A DNA stretch of 64,000 nucleotides from Mesorhizobium sp. Pch-S (GCF_004136315.1 NZ_CP029562.1:2418001-2482000); one strand, 5' to 3'; counted from the first letter of the stretch, positions 26,579 to 36,462 are shown. Numbers and translations are program-made. Notes: a model not told the origin generated them from the letters alone.

Positions 26579-27586
26579 ATGTTCCGCTATCTACTCCACA
26601 AGCTGGCACTGATTGTGCCAACCATCTTCGGCATCTCGCTGGCGGCGTTCGCGTTTGTGCGCCTGCTTCCAGGAGACCCGATCCTCGCTATGGCTGGCGA
26701 GCGCGGCGTGAGCCCCGAACGCTATGCCGAACTGATTGAACGGTTCGGTTTCAACCGACCCTACATCGTCCAGTACTACGACTACATCGTCCGTGTTCTT
26801 GGTGGTGATTTCGGCATCTCGCTTTCCACCAAGCGGCCGGTTTTCGGCGAATTCATGACGCTGTTCCCGGCGACGCTCGAGCTTGCGCTCGTTGCCATGA
26901 TCATCGCCATCCTGATCGGCATTCCCGCCGGCATCTTTGCCGCCGTCAAGCGCGGCTCCTGGTTCGACCAGGCCACCATGGGCGTGGCACTGACCGGCTA
27001 TTCGATGCCGATCTTCTGGTGGGGCCTGCTGCTCATCATCTTCTTCTCCGGCTATCTCGGCTGGACACCTGTCTCTGGCCGCATCGGCCTGCAGTTCTTC
27101 TTCAAACCCGTCACCGGCTTCATGTTGATCGACAGTCTGATCTCCGGCCGGCCCGGCGCCTTCTGGTCCGCGCTCAGCCATCTGATCCTGCCTTCGATCG
27201 TGCTCGCCACCATTCCACTCGCCGTCATCGCGCGACAAACGCGATCCGCGATGCTGGAAGTGCTGGGCGAGGACTATGTGCGCACTGCGCGCGCCAAGGG
27301 CCTGTCGCCGCGTCGCGTCATCGGCCTGCACGCTTTCCGCAACGCGCTCATCCCGGTCATCACCACGATCGGCCTGCAGGTCGGCACACTGATGGCCGGC
27401 GCCATCCTGACCGAGACGATCTTTTCCTGGCCGGGCATCGGCAAGTGGATGATCGACGCCATCGGCAAGCGCGACTATGCCGTCGTGCAGAGCGGGCTGC
27501 TTATCATCGCCCTCATCGTCATGGCCGTGAATCTCGTCGTCGACGTGCTCTATGCCGTCATCAACCCACGTATCCGGGTGCAGTGA
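26579..27586 (+). CDS. dppB: dipeptide ABC transporter permease DppB
   Basis: A 335-residue six-helix inner-membrane permease. The N-terminus MFRYLLHKLALIVPTIFGIS and the following VRLLPGDPI are typical of DppB/OppB. The cytoplasmic coupling loop is [22 protein letters not shown]. It ends VVDVLYAVINPRIRVQ. The start codon lies nine bases after the intercistronic hairpin, with AAGG upstream, and two bases separate its stop from dppC. Confidence 0.94.
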   Translation: MFRYLLHKLALIVPTIFGISLAAFAFVRLLPGDPILAMAGERGVSPERYAELIERFGFNRPYIVQYYDYIVRVLGGDFGISLSTKRPVFGEFMTLFPATLELALVAMIIAILIGIPAGIFAAVKRGSWFDQATMGVALTGYSMPIFWWGLLLIIFFSGYLGWTPVSGRIGLQFFFKPVTGFMLIDSLISGRPGAFWSALSHLILPSIVLATIPLAVIARQTRSAMLEVLGEDYVRTARAKGLSPRRVIGLHAFRNALIPVITTIGLQVGTLMAGAILTETIFSWPGIGKWMIDAIGKRDYAVVQSGLLIIALIVMAVNLVVDVLYAVINPRIRVQ

Positions 27587-27587
27587 C

Positions 27588-28505
27588 ATGACAGATCAAA
27601 CCGCAGGCGAGACCACCGCCGCCACGGTGCCATCCGGCCCCAAGCAGCGCGCATTCGCCGAATTCTGGCACTACTATTCCATGAACACCGGCGCCGTCAT
27701 CGGCCTGGTGGTGTTCACCCTCCTCGTCCTGGTGGCCATATTCGCGCCGCTGGTGGCGCCGCACATGCCGGACGAACAATACCGCGATGCCTTGCTCACT
27801 CCGCCGGCCTGGCAGGAAGGCGGCAAGTCGATGTTCATCCTGGGCACCGACGCCGTCGGTCGAGACATCCTCTCGCGCCTGATCTTCGGGGCGCGCTACT
27901 CGCTGTTCATCGGCCTCATCGTCGTCGTCTTCGCACTGTCCTCGGGCATCGTGCTGGGCGTGCTGGCCGGTTATTTCCGCGGCTGGGTCGACACGCTGAT
28001 CATGCGTGTCATGGACATCATCCTCGCCTTCCCGTCTCTGCTGCTGGCGCTCGTGCTGGTGGCGATCCTCGGGCCTGGCCTGTTCAACGCCATGCTGGCC
28101 ATCGCGCTGGTGCTGCAGCCGCACTTCGCACGCCTGACCCGCGCAGCGGTGATGGCCGAGAAGAATCGCGAATATGTCGTCTCGGCCAAGGTCGCCGGTG
28201 CCAGCCATTGGCGAATGATGGTGGTGACGATCCTGCCGAACTGCGTGGCGCCACTGATCGTCCAGGCAACGATGTCCTTCTCCAACGCCATCCTGGAAGC
28301 CGCCGCGCTCGGCTTCCTTGGCATGGGTGCGCAGCCGCCGACGCCGGAATGGGGCACGATGCTCGCTTCCGCGCGCGAGTTCATCCTGCGTGCGCCATGG
28401 GTCGTCACCTTCCCCGGCCTCGCCATCCTGATCACCGTGCTCGCCATCAACCTGATCGGCGACGGTCTGCGCGATGCGCTCGACCCCAAGCTGAAGAGGT
28501 CGTGA
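27588..28505 (+). CDS. dppC: dipeptide ABC transporter permease DppC
   Basis: A 305-residue permease partner of DppB. A cytoplasmic N-tail of about 30 residues is followed by a first helix (GAVIGLVVFTLLVLVAIFAP), then GTDAVGRDILSRLIFGARYS and five further helices. The coupling loop is VSAKVAGASHWRMMVVTILPN. The ATG at 27588 is used; an in-frame ATG at 27552 lies inside dppB. The gene is followed at once by dppD. Confidence 0.94.
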   Translation: MTDQTAGETTAATVPSGPKQRAFAEFWHYYSMNTGAVIGLVVFTLLVLVAIFAPLVAPHMPDEQYRDALLTPPAWQEGGKSMFILGTDAVGRDILSRLIFGARYSLFIGLIVVVFALSSGIVLGVLAGYFRGWVDTLIMRVMDIILAFPSLLLALVLVAILGPGLFNAMLAIALVLQPHFARLTRAAVMAEKNREYVVSAKVAGASHWRMMVVTILPNCVAPLIVQATMSFSNAILEAAALGFLGMGAQPPTPEWGTMLASAREFILRAPWVVTFPGLAILITVLAINLIGDGLRDALDPKLKRS

Positions 28506-28506
28506 C

Positions 28507-29358
28507 ATGGCGTTGCTAGAGATCAAGAACCTGACGGTTTCGTTCGATACCTCGAGCGGGCCGTTCATGGCGGTGAAAGGCATCGACCTGTCGATCGAGC
28601 CACGCGAAGTGCTGGCGATCGTCGGCGAATCCGGTTCCGGCAAGTCGGTGTCGATGCTGGCGGTGATGGGCCTTCTGCCGCCCTCGGCGACGGTGAAGGC
28701 CGACCGCATGAGCTTCAACGGCATCGACCTTCTGGCGCTCGATCCGGCGGAACGGCGCAAGATCATCGGCAAGGACATCTCGATGATCTTCCAGGAACCG
28801 ATCGCCAGCCTCAATCCGTGTTTCACGGCGGGCTACCAGATCGAGGAAGTGCTGCGCGTGCATATGGGCATGGACAAGGCCCAGCGTCGCGCCCGCGCCA
28901 TCGAGCTGTTCAAGCTCGTCGGCATTCCCGAACCGGAGGAGCGGCTCAATTCCTTCCCGCACCAGATGTCGGGCGGCCAGTGCCAGCGCGTCATGATCGC
29001 CATGGCGATTGCCTGCAACCCGAAGCTGCTGATCGCCGACGAGCCCACCACCGCGCTCGACGTGACGATCCAGAAGCAGATCCTCGATCTCCTGATGAAG
29101 CTGCAGGCCGAACACGGCATGGGCCTCATCATGATCACCCACAACATGGGCGTGGTCGCCGAAACGGCCGATCGCGTCGTCGTGCAGTACAAGGGCACGA
29201 AGATGGAAGAAGCCGACGTGCTGTCGCTGTTCGAGAATCCGAAGAGCAACTATACGCGCGCGCTGCTTGCGGCCTTGCCGGACAATGCCACCGGCGACCG
29301 GCTGCCGACCGTCTCCGACATGCTGTTCGAGCCCGCAGTTTCGGGAGCCGCGTCATGA
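28507..29358 (+). CDS. dppD: dipeptide ABC transporter ATP-binding protein DppD
   Basis: A 283-residue ABC ATPase with Walker A GESGSGKS near residue 40, Walker [13 protein letters not shown] near 175 and the signature read as [13 protein letters not shown]. The C-terminal oligopeptide-transporter extension ([15 protein letters not shown]) is present. It pairs with DppF to power transport. Its TGA overlaps the dppF start by four bases (ATGA), indicating coupled translation. Confidence 0.93.
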   Translation: MALLEIKNLTVSFDTSSGPFMAVKGIDLSIEPREVLAIVGESGSGKSVSMLAVMGLLPPSATVKADRMSFNGIDLLALDPAERRKIIGKDISMIFQEPIASLNPCFTAGYQIEEVLRVHMGMDKAQRRARAIELFKLVGIPEPEERLNSFPHQMSGGQCQRVMIAMAIACNPKLLIADEPTTALDVTIQKQILDLLMKLQAEHGMGLIMITHNMGVVAETADRVVVQYKGTKMEEADVLSLFENPKSNYTRALLAALPDNATGDRLPTVSDMLFEPAVSGAAS

Positions 29359-30182
29359 CTGTCGTCGTCGAAGGAAAAGACATCAAGCGCGACTACCATG
29401 TCGGCGGCGGCATGTTCCGGCCGGCGCGCACGGTGCATGCGGTGAAGGGTGTTTCCTTCTCGGTCGAGAAGGGCAAGACACTGGCCATCGTCGGTGAATC
29501 CGGCTGCGGCAAGTCGACCCTTGCGCGCATCATCACGCTGATCGACGCTCCGAGCGCCGGCGAGTTGTTGATCGACGGCAAGAAGGTCGATATCGCCCGG
29601 GACGGTCTCTCCAAGGAGATGCGCCGCAAGGTGCAGATCGTGTTCCAGAACCCTTACGGCTCGCTCAACCCGCGCCAGAAGATCGGCGACATCCTGGGTG
29701 AGCCGCTGGTGATCAACACCGACGTTCCCGCCTCTGAGCGCCGCGAACGCGCCATGGCGATGCTGAAGAAGGTCGGCCTGGGACCGGAGCACTACAACCG
29801 CTATCCGCACATGTTCTCGGGCGGCCAGCGTCAGCGCATTGCGATCGCGCGCGCCTTGATGCTCAACCCGAGCCTGCTGGTGCTGGACGAGCCGGTTTCG
29901 GCGCTCGACCTTTCGGTTCAGGCACAGGTGCTCAACCTGCTTGCCGACCTGCAGGACGAGTTCCAGCTGACATACGTCTTCATCAGCCACGACCTGTCGG
30001 TGGTGCGCTACATCGCCGACGATGTCATGGTGATGTATTTCGGCGAGGCCGTCGAGTACGGCCCGCGCGACGAGGTTTTCGCCAACCCGCAGCACAGCTA
30101 TACCAAGACGCTGTTCGCCGCCACGCCGCGCGCCGACGTCGACAGCATCAAGGCGAGGCTTGCCCGCAAGAAGGCGGCCTAG
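29355..30182 (+). CDS. dppF: dipeptide ABC transporter ATP-binding protein DppF
   Basis: A 275-residue ABC ATPase with Walker A GESGCGKS, the Q-loop region QIVFQNPYGSLNPRQ, signature SGGQRQRIAIARAL and Walker B LLVLDEPVSALD. The C-terminal NPQHSYTKTLFAATP extension fits the Dpp/Opp family. It starts at ATG 29355 inside the end of dppD. A much longer frame beginning at 28818 exists but crosses dppD in another phase and is not used. Last gene of the dpp operon. Confidence 0.93.
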   Translation: MTVVVEGKDIKRDYHVGGGMFRPARTVHAVKGVSFSVEKGKTLAIVGESGCGKSTLARIITLIDAPSAGELLIDGKKVDIARDGLSKEMRRKVQIVFQNPYGSLNPRQKIGDILGEPLVINTDVPASERRERAMAMLKKVGLGPEHYNRYPHMFSGGQRQRIAIARALMLNPSLLVLDEPVSALDLSVQAQVLNLLADLQDEFQLTYVFISHDLSVVRYIADDVMVMYFGEAVEYGPRDEVFANPQHSYTKTLFAATPRADVDSIKARLARKKAA

Positions 30183-30248
30183 GCCGCCTTCCATGTCTCT
30201 CGTCTCGGCCCCTGAAGCGCGCGTTCAGCGCTCGCAGGCATCCGCCTG

Positions 30249-32708
30249 ATGCGCCCGCCACGCCTGCCTGATCTGCCCGTTACCGCCGTATTGCCTGCGC
30301 TGGCTGCGGCGCTGGACAGTGGCAACAGCGTCGTGCTGGTCGCACCGCCGGGAGCAGGCAAGACGACGCTGGTACCGCTCGCCCTGCTCGATGCCTCCTG
30401 GTTGGGCTCCGGAAAGATCGTGCTGCTCGAACCGCGCCGGCTTGCCGCCCGCGCGGCCGCCAGGCGCATGGCCACCCTGCTCGGCGAGGAGCCCGGCGGC
30501 ACGGTTGGCTACGCCATGCGCATGGAGAACCGTACTTCGGCCAGGACACGCATCCTGGTCGTCACCGAAGGCGTTCTGGCGCGCATGATCCTCGATGACC
30601 CGGAGCTGCCGGGCGTGTCGGCGGTGATCTTCGACGAATTTCACGAACGCTCGCTGGATGGCGATTTCGGACTGGCGCTGGCCCTCGATGTGCAAGGCGC
30701 GCTGCGGCCGGACCTGCGCCTTCTGGTGATGTCGGCGACACTCGATGGCGCCCGTGTGGCGAAACTTCTGTCCGATGCCCCTGTCATCGAAAGCGAGGGC
30801 CGCAGCTTCCCCGTCGAGATCCGCTATGACGAGCGCCCCTCCGGCATGCCTGTCGAAGAAGCGATGGCCAAGGCGGTGCGAACGGCACTGGCGGATGAAC
30901 CCGGCAGCGTCCTCGCCTTCCTGCCCGGACAGCGCGAGATCGAGCGCACGGCGGCACATCTCGAAGGTCGCGTTGGCGCCGACACCGATGTCGTTCCCCT
31001 GTACGGCCAACTCGACGGCAAGGCGCAGGACGCAGCCATCCGCCCGGCAGCGGAAGGTCGGCGCAAGGTTGTGCTGGCGACCGCGATCGCCGAAACCTCG
31101 ATCACCATCGACGGCGTGCGCGTCGTCATCGATTCCGGGCTGTCGCGACTGCCGAAATATGAACCGGCGAGCGGCCTGACGCGGTTGGAAACAGTGCGCG
31201 CCTCGCGCGCCTCCGCCGAACAGCGAGCCGGCCGCGCCGGGCGCACCCAGCCGGGCGTTGCCATCCGGCTCTGGCGCGCCGAACAGACCGCAGCACTGCC
31301 AGCCTTCACCCCGCCCGAGATTCTCGAAGCCGATCTTTCCGGGCTGATGCTGGACTGCGCCGCTTTCGGCGTCGCGAATCCTGCCAGCCTTTGCTTCCTG
31401 GATGCCCCGCCAGCGCCCGCATTGTCCGAAGCGCGCGCCCTGCTGAAGGCCTTGCATGCGATCGACGACGCCGGACGACTGACCGACGCTGGTTCCGCCA
31501 TGCGCAAGCTCGCGCTGCCGGTGCGGCTGGCCCATATGGTGGCCGAGGCGGCCGACCACGGCCGTGCAGCAGACGCGGCACGGCTGGCGGTGCTTCTGAC
31601 CGAGCGTGGACTGGGTGGCGACAGCGCCGACCTGGAACGGCGGCTGATGCGTTTTTCTTCAGATCGTTCGCCCCGCGCCAACGCCGCGCGGCAATTGGCC
31701 GACAGGCTGGCGCGCGCTGTTTCTTCCGCGGCGCCCGAAGCGACCAGCACGGGGGCGCTTCTTCTCAATGCCTGGCCCGACCGTGTCGCCAAGGCGCGTG
31801 GCGAGCGCGGGCGTTTTGTGCTCGCCAATGGGTCCGGCGCGATGCTGGATGCGGCCGATGCGCTCGCCGGCGAGACATTTCTGGTCGTCGCCGACCTGCA
31901 GGGCAGGGCGCAGAACGCCCGCATCACCGCAGCAGCACCGGTGAGCGAGCCGGAAATCCGCGCAGCGCTTTCCGACTGCATCGAGACACGCCGCGAAACC
32001 AGTTTCGATCGCGAAAGGCGCTCGGTGCGCGTGCGCGAGACGGTCCGCCTCGGCGCCATCGTGCTGGCCGAACGGATGCTGCCTGCTCCGGCGGGAGCGG
32101 ATGCAGACAATGCCGTGATCGAAGCGATCCGCGAACACGGCCTTGCCCTGCTGCCATGGAGCAGGGAAGCGGAAAGCCTGCGCAACCGCCTTGCCTGGCT
32201 GCATCGCGGCCTTGGTGCGCCATGGCCCGACATGAGCGACGATGCGTTGACCGAGCGGCTCGACGACTGGCTGGCGCCCTTCCTGACCGGCGAGGCCTCA
32301 CTCAACGCCATCTCGGGCGGCACATTGACAAGTGGCCTGATCGCGCTGGTACCACATGACCTTCAGCGCAGGATCGACGCGCTCGCCCCGACCCATTTCG
32401 ACGCACCGTCCGGCAGCCATGTGCCTGTGCGCTATGATGGTGAAGCACCCGTGCTGGCCATTCGCGTGCAGGAGCTGTTCGGCCTTGATCGCCATCCGTC
32501 AATCGCCAACGGCACCGTGCCACTGACCCTGGAACTGCTGTCGCCTGCGCATCGGCCAATCCAGACGACACGTGACCTGCCCGGCTTCTGGCGTGGCTCC
32601 TGGGCCGACGTGCGCTCCGACATGCGCGGCCGCTATCCGAAACATGTCTGGCCGGAAAATCCGCTCGAGGCCGCGGCCACCAGCCGCGCCAAGCCACGCG
32701 GCACCTGA
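30249..32708 (+). CDS. hrpB: ATP-dependent helicase HrpB
   Basis: An 819-residue superfamily 2 DExH helicase. Walker A is APPGAGKTT at about residues 32-40; motif II reads FDEFHERS near 128-135, the DEFH variant typical of HrpB rather than DEAH; QRAGRAGRTQPG is motif VI. The C-terminal HrpB domain includes PKHVWPENPLEA at the very end. The cellular role of HrpB is poorly defined (RNA or nucleoprotein remodelling). Length is normal. It lies 66 bases after dppF on the same strand and is followed by a repeat. Confidence 0.94.
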   Translation: MRPPRLPDLPVTAVLPALAAALDSGNSVVLVAPPGAGKTTLVPLALLDASWLGSGKIVLLEPRRLAARAAARRMATLLGEEPGGTVGYAMRMENRTSARTRILVVTEGVLARMILDDPELPGVSAVIFDEFHERSLDGDFGLALALDVQGALRPDLRLLVMSATLDGARVAKLLSDAPVIESEGRSFPVEIRYDERPSGMPVEEAMAKAVRTALADEPGSVLAFLPGQREIERTAAHLEGRVGADTDVVPLYGQLDGKAQDAAIRPAAEGRRKVVLATAIAETSITIDGVRVVIDSGLSRLPKYEPASGLTRLETVRASRASAEQRAGRAGRTQPGVAIRLWRAEQTAALPAFTPPEILEADLSGLMLDCAAFGVANPASLCFLDAPPAPALSEARALLKALHAIDDAGRLTDAGSAMRKLALPVRLAHMVAEAADHGRAADAARLAVLLTERGLGGDSADLERRLMRFSSDRSPRANAARQLADRLARAVSSAAPEATSTGALLLNAWPDRVAKARGERGRFVLANGSGAMLDAADALAGETFLVVADLQGRAQNARITAAAPVSEPEIRAALSDCIETRRETSFDRERRSVRVRETVRLGAIVLAERMLPAPAGADADNAVIEAIREHGLALLPWSREAESLRNRLAWLHRGLGAPWPDMSDDALTERLDDWLAPFLTGEASLNAISGGTLTSGLIALVPHDLQRRIDALAPTHFDAPSGSHVPVRYDGEAPVLAIRVQELFGLDRHPSIANGTVPLTLELLSPAHRPIQTTRDLPGFWRGSWADVRSDMRGRYPKHVWPENPLEAAATSRAKPRGT

Positions 32709-32719
32709 TTTTTGCCAAC

Positions 32720-32802
32720 AGCAATTCCAGCAAAAATGTCTGGCGGTTTGCGTAGAAACAAAACTCAGAGCGTTCTGCGTTACCGCAAAAAGCAGAACCG
32801 CC
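32720..32802 (+). repeat. interspersed mosaic repeat, family A (degenerate)
   Basis: AGCAATTCCAGCAAAAATGT, then GCGGTTTGCGTAGAAACAAAA and a terminal inverted repeat AGCGTTCTGCG..AAGCAGAACCGC. It has lost the middle TTTTCCGTCCGGAATT block present at 20574-20673. It lies between hrpB and regB, just before the regB start. Confidence 0.65.
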
Positions 32803-32851
32803 GCAGGCCGACGAAACTGGCGCCATCAACCCGCCCGCGATAGAAGACCTG

Positions 32852-34183
32852 ATGATCAAGATTCAGCGCTCTCCCGACTTCCAGCCAACGGACCGGCTGC
32901 GGCTCAACACATTGATCTGGCTGCGCTGGCTGGCCATCGTCGGCCAGAGCATCACCGTTCTGGTCGTCGCCTATGTGCTGAAATTCCCGCTGCCGGTGAG
33001 CTTCTGCTTCACGCTGATCGCCTGTTCGGCCTGGATGAACCTGTTCCTGGCCTTCCGCTACCCCGCCGCGCACCGGCTGGCACCGCCGGCCGCCTTCGGC
33101 ATCCTGGTGTTCGACAGTCTCCAGCTTTCTGGCCTGCTCTACCTGACAGGCGGCCTCACCAACCCGTTCGCGCTGCTGCTCACCGTACCGGTGGTCATCT
33201 CGGCGACGTCGTTGCCACAGCGGCTCACGGCAGTTCTCGGTGTACTGGTCGTGGCTGCGGCAACGCTGCTGGTGTTCTTCCACGAACCCCTGCCGTGGTA
33301 CGAAACCATAACGCTGGTCATGCCCGTTCCTTATGTGGCGGGTGTTTGGGTTGCGGTGCTGTGTTCCATCGCGTTCACCGGCATCTATGCCTTCCGCGTC
33401 GCCAAGGAAGCACGTCAGCTGGCCAATGCGCTTGCCGCCACCGAGCTGGTGCTGCAGCGCGAACAGCACCTTTCGGCACTCGACGGCCTGGCCGCCGCGG
33501 CCGCACACGAACTCGGAACCCCGCTCGCAACCATCACGCTGGTGGTGCGCGAGATGGAAAAGTCGCTGGGCAAGGATCCGAAGTACCGCGAGGACGTGTC
33601 GCTGCTGCGCACACAGAGCGAGCGCTGCCGCGAGATCCTGAAACGCCTGACCAACCTTTCCTCGGAAGGCGAGCCGCTGCTTGCCCAGCTGTCGCTGACT
33701 TCGCTGGTGGAGGAAGTGGTGACCCCGCATCGCGACTTCGGCATCAAGATCGACCTGCAGCCAGGCGAGTGCATCGGCACCGAGCCGGTAAGCCGCCGCA
33801 ATCCCGGCGTGCTCTATGGGCTCGGCAATCTGGTCGAGAACGCGGTCGACTTCGCCCGCTCTTCGATCACCGTGCGTTGGGGATGGAACGATCAGCGCGT
33901 GACGCTGTCGATCACCGACGACGGCAGCGGCTTCCCGCCGGAGATCATCGACCGCATCGGCGAGCCCTACATGTCCACCAGGCAAGGAACCGAACGCGGC
34001 GGCGGCGGGCTCGGGCTCGGCCTTTTCATCGCCAAGACGCTGATCGAACGTTCGGGCGCGAACATCGAGTTCCAGAATTCGGGCGGCCCCGGCGAAGGAG
34101 CCGTGGTGCGCATCGACTGGCCGCGCGAGGTGTTCGTCAATGCAGCGGCGATGCATCCTGCTGGTTTCGATGCGGCGGAATAG
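32852..34183 (+). CDS. regB: redox-sensing histidine kinase RegB/ActS
   Basis: A 443-residue membrane kinase of the RegB/PrrB/ActS family. Six hydrophobic segments cover about residues 22-190. Between helices 3 and 4 is GGLTNPF (100-106), the conserved quinone-sensing heptapeptide of RegB. The H-box is AAAAHELGTPLA with His219, and the redox-active cysteine position appears as Cys259 in SERCREIL. The ATPase domain has NLVENAVDFA, DDGSGFP and GGGGLGLGLFIAKT. It senses the ubiquinone pool and phosphorylates RegA to control respiration and related pathways. Followed by regA after 106 bases. Confidence 0.94.
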   Translation: MIKIQRSPDFQPTDRLRLNTLIWLRWLAIVGQSITVLVVAYVLKFPLPVSFCFTLIACSAWMNLFLAFRYPAAHRLAPPAAFGILVFDSLQLSGLLYLTGGLTNPFALLLTVPVVISATSLPQRLTAVLGVLVVAAATLLVFFHEPLPWYETITLVMPVPYVAGVWVAVLCSIAFTGIYAFRVAKEARQLANALAATELVLQREQHLSALDGLAAAAAHELGTPLATITLVVREMEKSLGKDPKYREDVSLLRTQSERCREILKRLTNLSSEGEPLLAQLSLTSLVEEVVTPHRDFGIKIDLQPGECIGTEPVSRRNPGVLYGLGNLVENAVDFARSSITVRWGWNDQRVTLSITDDGSGFPPEIIDRIGEPYMSTRQGTERGGGGLGLGLFIAKTLIERSGANIEFQNSGGPGEGAVVRIDWPREVFVNAAAMHPAGFDAAE

Positions 34184-34223
34184 CGCAGAAAGCCCTCAAA
34201 ACCGGGCTGAAAACCGCTCAAAA

Positions 34224-34252
34224 TTGGACAATTACGGCTCAGTCGCTATATC
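34224..34252 (+). promoter_or_regulatory. sigma-70-like promoter in front of regA
   Basis: TTGGAC (34224-34229) and TATATC (34247-34252) are separated by exactly 17 bases, 38 bases before the regA ATG. The regulator therefore seems able to be transcribed apart from regB. Confidence 0.6.
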
Positions 34253-34289
34253 TGGGCCGAAAAAATAAAAAAGAAGGACAAGGACCATC

Positions 34290-34853
34290 ATGAGCGGTGA
34301 AGATGCCCAAGGCAGCATGGTGACGGGCGACGATACCTCGCTGTTGATCGTCGAGGACGACAAGCCGTTTCTCACCCGCCTGGCACGCGCCATGGAAGGA
34401 CGCGGTTTCGTGGTAGAGACCGCTGAAAGCGTCGAGGAAGCGCTGGTGAAGGCGCGCGCCAATCCGCCAGCCTATGCTGTCGTCGACATGCGCCTTGGTG
34501 ACGGCAGCGGGCTCGACGTGGTTGCCGCCATCCGCGAGAAACGCGCTGATGCGCGCGCCATCATCCTGACAGGCTACGGCAACATCGCCACTGCGGTGAC
34601 GGCGGTGAAACTCGGCGCCATCGACTATCTTTCCAAGCCGGCCGACGCTGACGATATCTTTGCGGCGCTGACGCGGACCGGCGCCGAACGCGTCGTGCCA
34701 CCAGAAAATCCGATGTCGGCCGACCGCGTGCGCTGGGAACATATCCAGCGTGTCTATGAAATGTGCGAACGCAACGTTTCGGAGACCGCGCGCCGGCTGA
34801 ACATGCACCGCCGCACGCTGCAGCGCATCCTGGCCAAACGAGCCCCGCGCTGA
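34290..34853 (+). CDS. regA: redox response regulator RegA/ActR
   Basis: A 187-residue response regulator. The receiver domain (about 15-130) has LLIVEDD, the phosphoacceptor Asp66 in [13 protein letters not shown], a Thr in IILTGYG and Lys in YLSKPAD. After a Pro-containing linker, the C-terminal Fis-type helix-turn-helix [20 protein letters not shown] is the near-invariant DNA-binding element of RegA/PrrA/ActR. It acts with RegB on genes for oxidases, nitrogen and carbon metabolism. AGAAGGACAAGGACC precedes the ATG. Confidence 0.95.
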   Translation: MSGEDAQGSMVTGDDTSLLIVEDDKPFLTRLARAMEGRGFVVETAESVEEALVKARANPPAYAVVDMRLGDGSGLDVVAAIREKRADARAIILTGYGNIATAVTAVKLGAIDYLSKPADADDIFAALTRTGAERVVPPENPMSADRVRWEHIQRVYEMCERNVSETARRLNMHRRTLQRILAKRAPR

Positions 34854-34962
34854 TTTTTCCGCGAAAATCCTTCTGAACCTGCCATTATTGTCGCAGGCGA
34901 CGCGGCTTTGCTTGCCGCATCGCCTTGCCTTCGGCATCATTGGTCCAGCCACAACCCGATCC

Positions 34963-35059
34963 AGAGCATTTCCGTTTTCGCGGAACGGTGGAAACGCTCT
35001 AACTTTTTGTTTTACGCAATTCCGGACGCAAAACCGCTACGCATCTTTTGCTGGAATTG
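34963..35059 (-). repeat. interspersed mosaic repeat, family A (inverted)
   Basis: Read on the minus strand it has AATTCCAGCAAAAGATGCGT, AGCGGTTTTGCGTCCGGAATT and TAAAACAAAAAGTTAGAGCG, ending in the GAGCGTTTCCACC..GGAAATGCTC palindrome. It fills much of the 220-base gap between regA and nhaA and abuts the nhaA ribosome-binding site. Confidence 0.8.
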
Positions 35060-35073
35060 GTCAAGGAGCAGAC

Positions 35074-36267
35074 ATGGCGAATGACAACCCGCGTCCGATC
35101 TCGGTTTTCCGCGAATTCCTGGACGGCGAGGCCGCGGGCGGCATCATCCTCATCGCGGCAGCGGCACTTGCGCTGATCGTTGCCAATTCGCCTTTGGCGG
35201 AAACCTATTTCGCTGCACTGCATGCCTATCTCGGCCCGCTCAGCGTGCTGCACTGGGTGAACGACGCTCTGATGGCAGTCTTCTTCCTGCTCGTCGGCCT
35301 GGAAATCAAACGCGAGATGCTGGATGGCCAGCTGTCGACCTGGCCGCGCCGCATGCTGCCTGGCATCGCGGCGGCTGGCGGCATGGTCGTACCGGCGCTG
35401 GTCTATATCATCATAAACCGGGACAATGCCGCGGCTCTGCCTGGCTGGGCGATCCCGACCGCCACCGACATCGCCTTCGCGCTTGGCGTGCTTTCCCTGC
35501 TCGGCAACCGCGTTCCGGCCTCGCTCAAGGTGTTCCTGACGGCGCTCGCCATCATCGACGATCTCGGCGCCGTCATCATCATCGCGCTGTTTTACACCAG
35601 CGGGCTGTCGCTCGCTTATCTCGCGGCCGCGCTCGCCGTCATCGTCGTGCTGATCGTGCTCAACCGCATGGGCGTGTTGTCGCTCGTGCCGTATCTCGTG
35701 CTCGGTGCGGTACTGTGGGTGCTGGTGCTGAAATCGGGCGTACACGCCACCCTGGCAGGCGTCGCGCTGGCGCTGACCATTCCGCTCAGGGCAACGCCCG
35801 GCATCGCGCACGACCTCGAGCATTCGCCGCTGCACCGGCTGGAGCACGCACTGCACCGTTTCGTGCCGCTGATCATCATCCCTATCTTCGGCTTTGCCAA
35901 TGCCGGGGTTTCGCTCGCCGGCTTCACTCCTGCGACATTGGTCGAGCCACTGACGCTCGGCGTCGCCGCCGGCCTGGTCGTCGGCAAGCTGGTCGGCGTG
36001 CTCGGCGCGTCGGCACTGGCGATCAAGCTCGGACTGGCCGACCTGCCGGTGCGGGCCGGCTGGATGCAGATGACAGGCATCGCGCTTTTGTGCGGCATCG
36101 GCTTCACGATGAGCCTGTTCATCGGACTGCTGGCCTTTGCCGACAACCCGGCGCTGCAGGATGCGGTCAAGGTCGGCATCCTCGCCGGCTCGCTGGTCGC
36201 GGCGCTGGCTGGGGCGGCCCTGCTTCTTGCAGCACCGAGCGTCGCGGATCACGGCGAAGACGAATAA
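35074..36267 (+). CDS. nhaA: Na+/H+ antiporter NhaA
   Basis: A 397-residue inner-membrane antiporter exporting Na+ (or Li+) for H+. The ion-binding aspartates are visible in [14 protein letters not shown] and the neighbouring Asp in [16 protein letters not shown]. Twelve hydrophobic segments fit the NhaA fold, and GFANAGVSL plus [15 protein letters not shown] are family signatures. ATG 35074 has AAGGAG upstream; the frame is open further up only through the repeat. It is followed by a strong terminator and looks monocistronic. Confidence 0.95.
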   Translation: MANDNPRPISVFREFLDGEAAGGIILIAAAALALIVANSPLAETYFAALHAYLGPLSVLHWVNDALMAVFFLLVGLEIKREMLDGQLSTWPRRMLPGIAAAGGMVVPALVYIIINRDNAAALPGWAIPTATDIAFALGVLSLLGNRVPASLKVFLTALAIIDDLGAVIIIALFYTSGLSLAYLAAALAVIVVLIVLNRMGVLSLVPYLVLGAVLWVLVLKSGVHATLAGVALALTIPLRATPGIAHDLEHSPLHRLEHALHRFVPLIIIPIFGFANAGVSLAGFTPATLVEPLTLGVAAGLVVGKLVGVLGASALAIKLGLADLPVRAGWMQMTGIALLCGIGFTMSLFIGLLAFADNPALQDAVKVGILAGSLVAALAGAALLLAAPSVADHGEDE

Positions 36268-36274
36268 ACGCAGA

Positions 36275-36308
36275 GAAGCCGGCGCTTCATGACGAAGACG
36301 CCGGCTTT
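36275..36308 (+). terminator. Rho-independent terminator after nhaA
   Basis: GAAGCCGGCG..CTT pairs with AAG..CGCCGGCTTTTC around a short loop (stem interrupted by one unpaired base) and runs into TTTTCTG. It begins eight bases after the nhaA stop codon. Confidence 0.8.
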
Positions 36309-36378
36309 TCTGAAATCTCTCGTTTCCTTGACCGCGTGGTCGACCTGCTTTGCCGGATTCCGGTCTGGAACCGAGTGC

Positions 36379-36462
36379 CTAGGCCGGTGCGGTTTCCAGC
36401 AACACCGCAACCAGCATGCCGGCCGCCATGAGGGCGAGCACAATCTTCTTCATCAGGTTCAT
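36379..36462 (-). CDS. 27-residue hydrophobic peptide downstream of copA
   Basis: From ATG 36462 the frame encodes MNLMKKIVLALMAAGMLVAV followed by LLETAPA and TAG. GGAGAAG stands a few bases upstream, a good ribosome-binding site. The peptide is a basic N-tail plus one membrane-spanning helix, or a bare signal sequence. It lies 74 bases after the copA stop on the same strand, beyond two small hairpins (36481-36496 and 36503-36528), so it may be cotranscribed. I recognise no family. Its brevity makes it uncertain, but the start site and composition are what a real small membrane protein would show. Confidence 0.5.
   Translation of the reverse strand: MNLMKKIVLALMAAGMLVAVLLETAPA

Noticed and set aside
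25071..26621. 516-codon minus-strand frame opposite dppA
   Set aside because: Complete overlap with dppA, His/Asp/Val-rich composition typical of antisense frames, no plausible start site.
30824..32323. 499-codon minus-strand frame inside hrpB
   Set aside because: Antisense of the helicase, Ser/Arg/Ala-rich, no signal of coding.
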